DNA from: Alistipes sp. Marseille-P5061
GTDB lineage: Bacteria > Bacteroidota > Bacteroidia > Bacteroidales > Rikenellaceae
Assembly: GCF_900290115.1 (NCBI RefSeq)
Contig: NZ_LT985749.1
Coordinates: 300,730 to 364,729, forward strand
Length of the DNA: 64,000 nucleotides
Direction of reading: 5' to 3'
Shown: positions 63,958 to 64,000 of the stretch, piece after piece
How the letters are laid out: each line of letters begins with the position of its first letter
Numbering within the stretch: the first letter of the stretch is position 1
Notes under the pieces: model-generated
Database searches by the model: none
Seen by the model: the letters and a program-made list of their open reading frames with translations, nothing else
What the model was told of the DNA's origin: nothing
Position numbers and translations under genes: made by a program

Positions 63958-64000
63958 CCCGTTACAAAAGGATTCTAACAAAAACAAACTCAATAGCTCC

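Overview
The window looks like a chromosomal stretch of a GC-rich member of the Bacteroidota, order Bacteroidales, and most probably a relative of Alistipes (Rikenellaceae). The grounds are a MurF-alanine racemase fusion, a DUF2723/GT117 membrane protein, a NamZ-type (DUF1343) muramidase, a serine-type sulfatase, many lipobox lipoproteins, weak ribosome binding sites, and many copies of the Bacteroidota promoter pattern TTTG-N19/20-TAnnTTTG. The genus is inferred from composition and gene content; no database comparison was possible.

Layout. 1-67: the 3' tip of a nucleotide-sugar dehydrogenase. 272-14237: a long leftward series of mutS2, murF-alr, an RsmI-like methylase, grpE, dnaJ, a small membrane protein, mutL, rhomboid protease, a membrane endonuclease/exonuclease/phosphatase protein, a YhcH/NanQ-type sialic acid anomerase and a lipoprotein sialidase. 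14610-19750: an envelope block with an MCE/MlaD protein and an amidase leftward, and an LptD-like protein rightward. 19989-26022: two related surface lipoproteins (one with a one-base frameshift) flanking a ferredoxin-nitroreductase, a nucleoside-type MFS transporter and tRNA-Gln. 26539-30948: two M3 dipeptidyl carboxypeptidase lipoproteins in tandem. 31156-33050: rsmE and a split chromate transporter. 33161-40716: methyltransferase, GH2 beta-galactosidase, U32 protease and sulfatase. 40956-44041: serS, a small ferredoxin and a third lipoprotein. 44173-50544: namZ, prfB, a cytidylate-kinase-like protein, a MATE transporter and cysS. 50730-57940: a DEAD-box helicase, the DUF2723 protein and an acyl-CoA ligase. 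58073-63838: queG, a second MATE transporter, a TPR protein, tadA, a TonB-domain protein and dinB.

Most of this is housekeeping (tRNA charging and modification, translation release, chaperones, DNA repair, cell wall) mixed with glycan and peptide foraging typical of gut Bacteroidales (sialidase plus anomerase, GH2, sulfatase, dipeptidases). I found no CRISPR array, prophage, insertion sequence, secondary-metabolite cluster or obvious defence island.

The least explained features lie between genes. Degenerate short tandem repeats (a 23-bp array at 55956-56151, 12-bp arrays at 26221-26362 and 11521-11618, weaker ones elsewhere) and C/G runs of 8-9 bases occur almost only in spacers. Similar sequence seems to intrude into the linkers of MutL, a methyltransferase and the helicase tail. 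Other points worth a look are a single-base contraction in a C-run that breaks a lipoprotein gene, a MutL whose endonuclease metal-site motifs are replaced, face-to-face divergent promoters predicted to give overlapping 5' transcripts, and a sialidase-anomerase pair at the end of a rhomboid-led operon.
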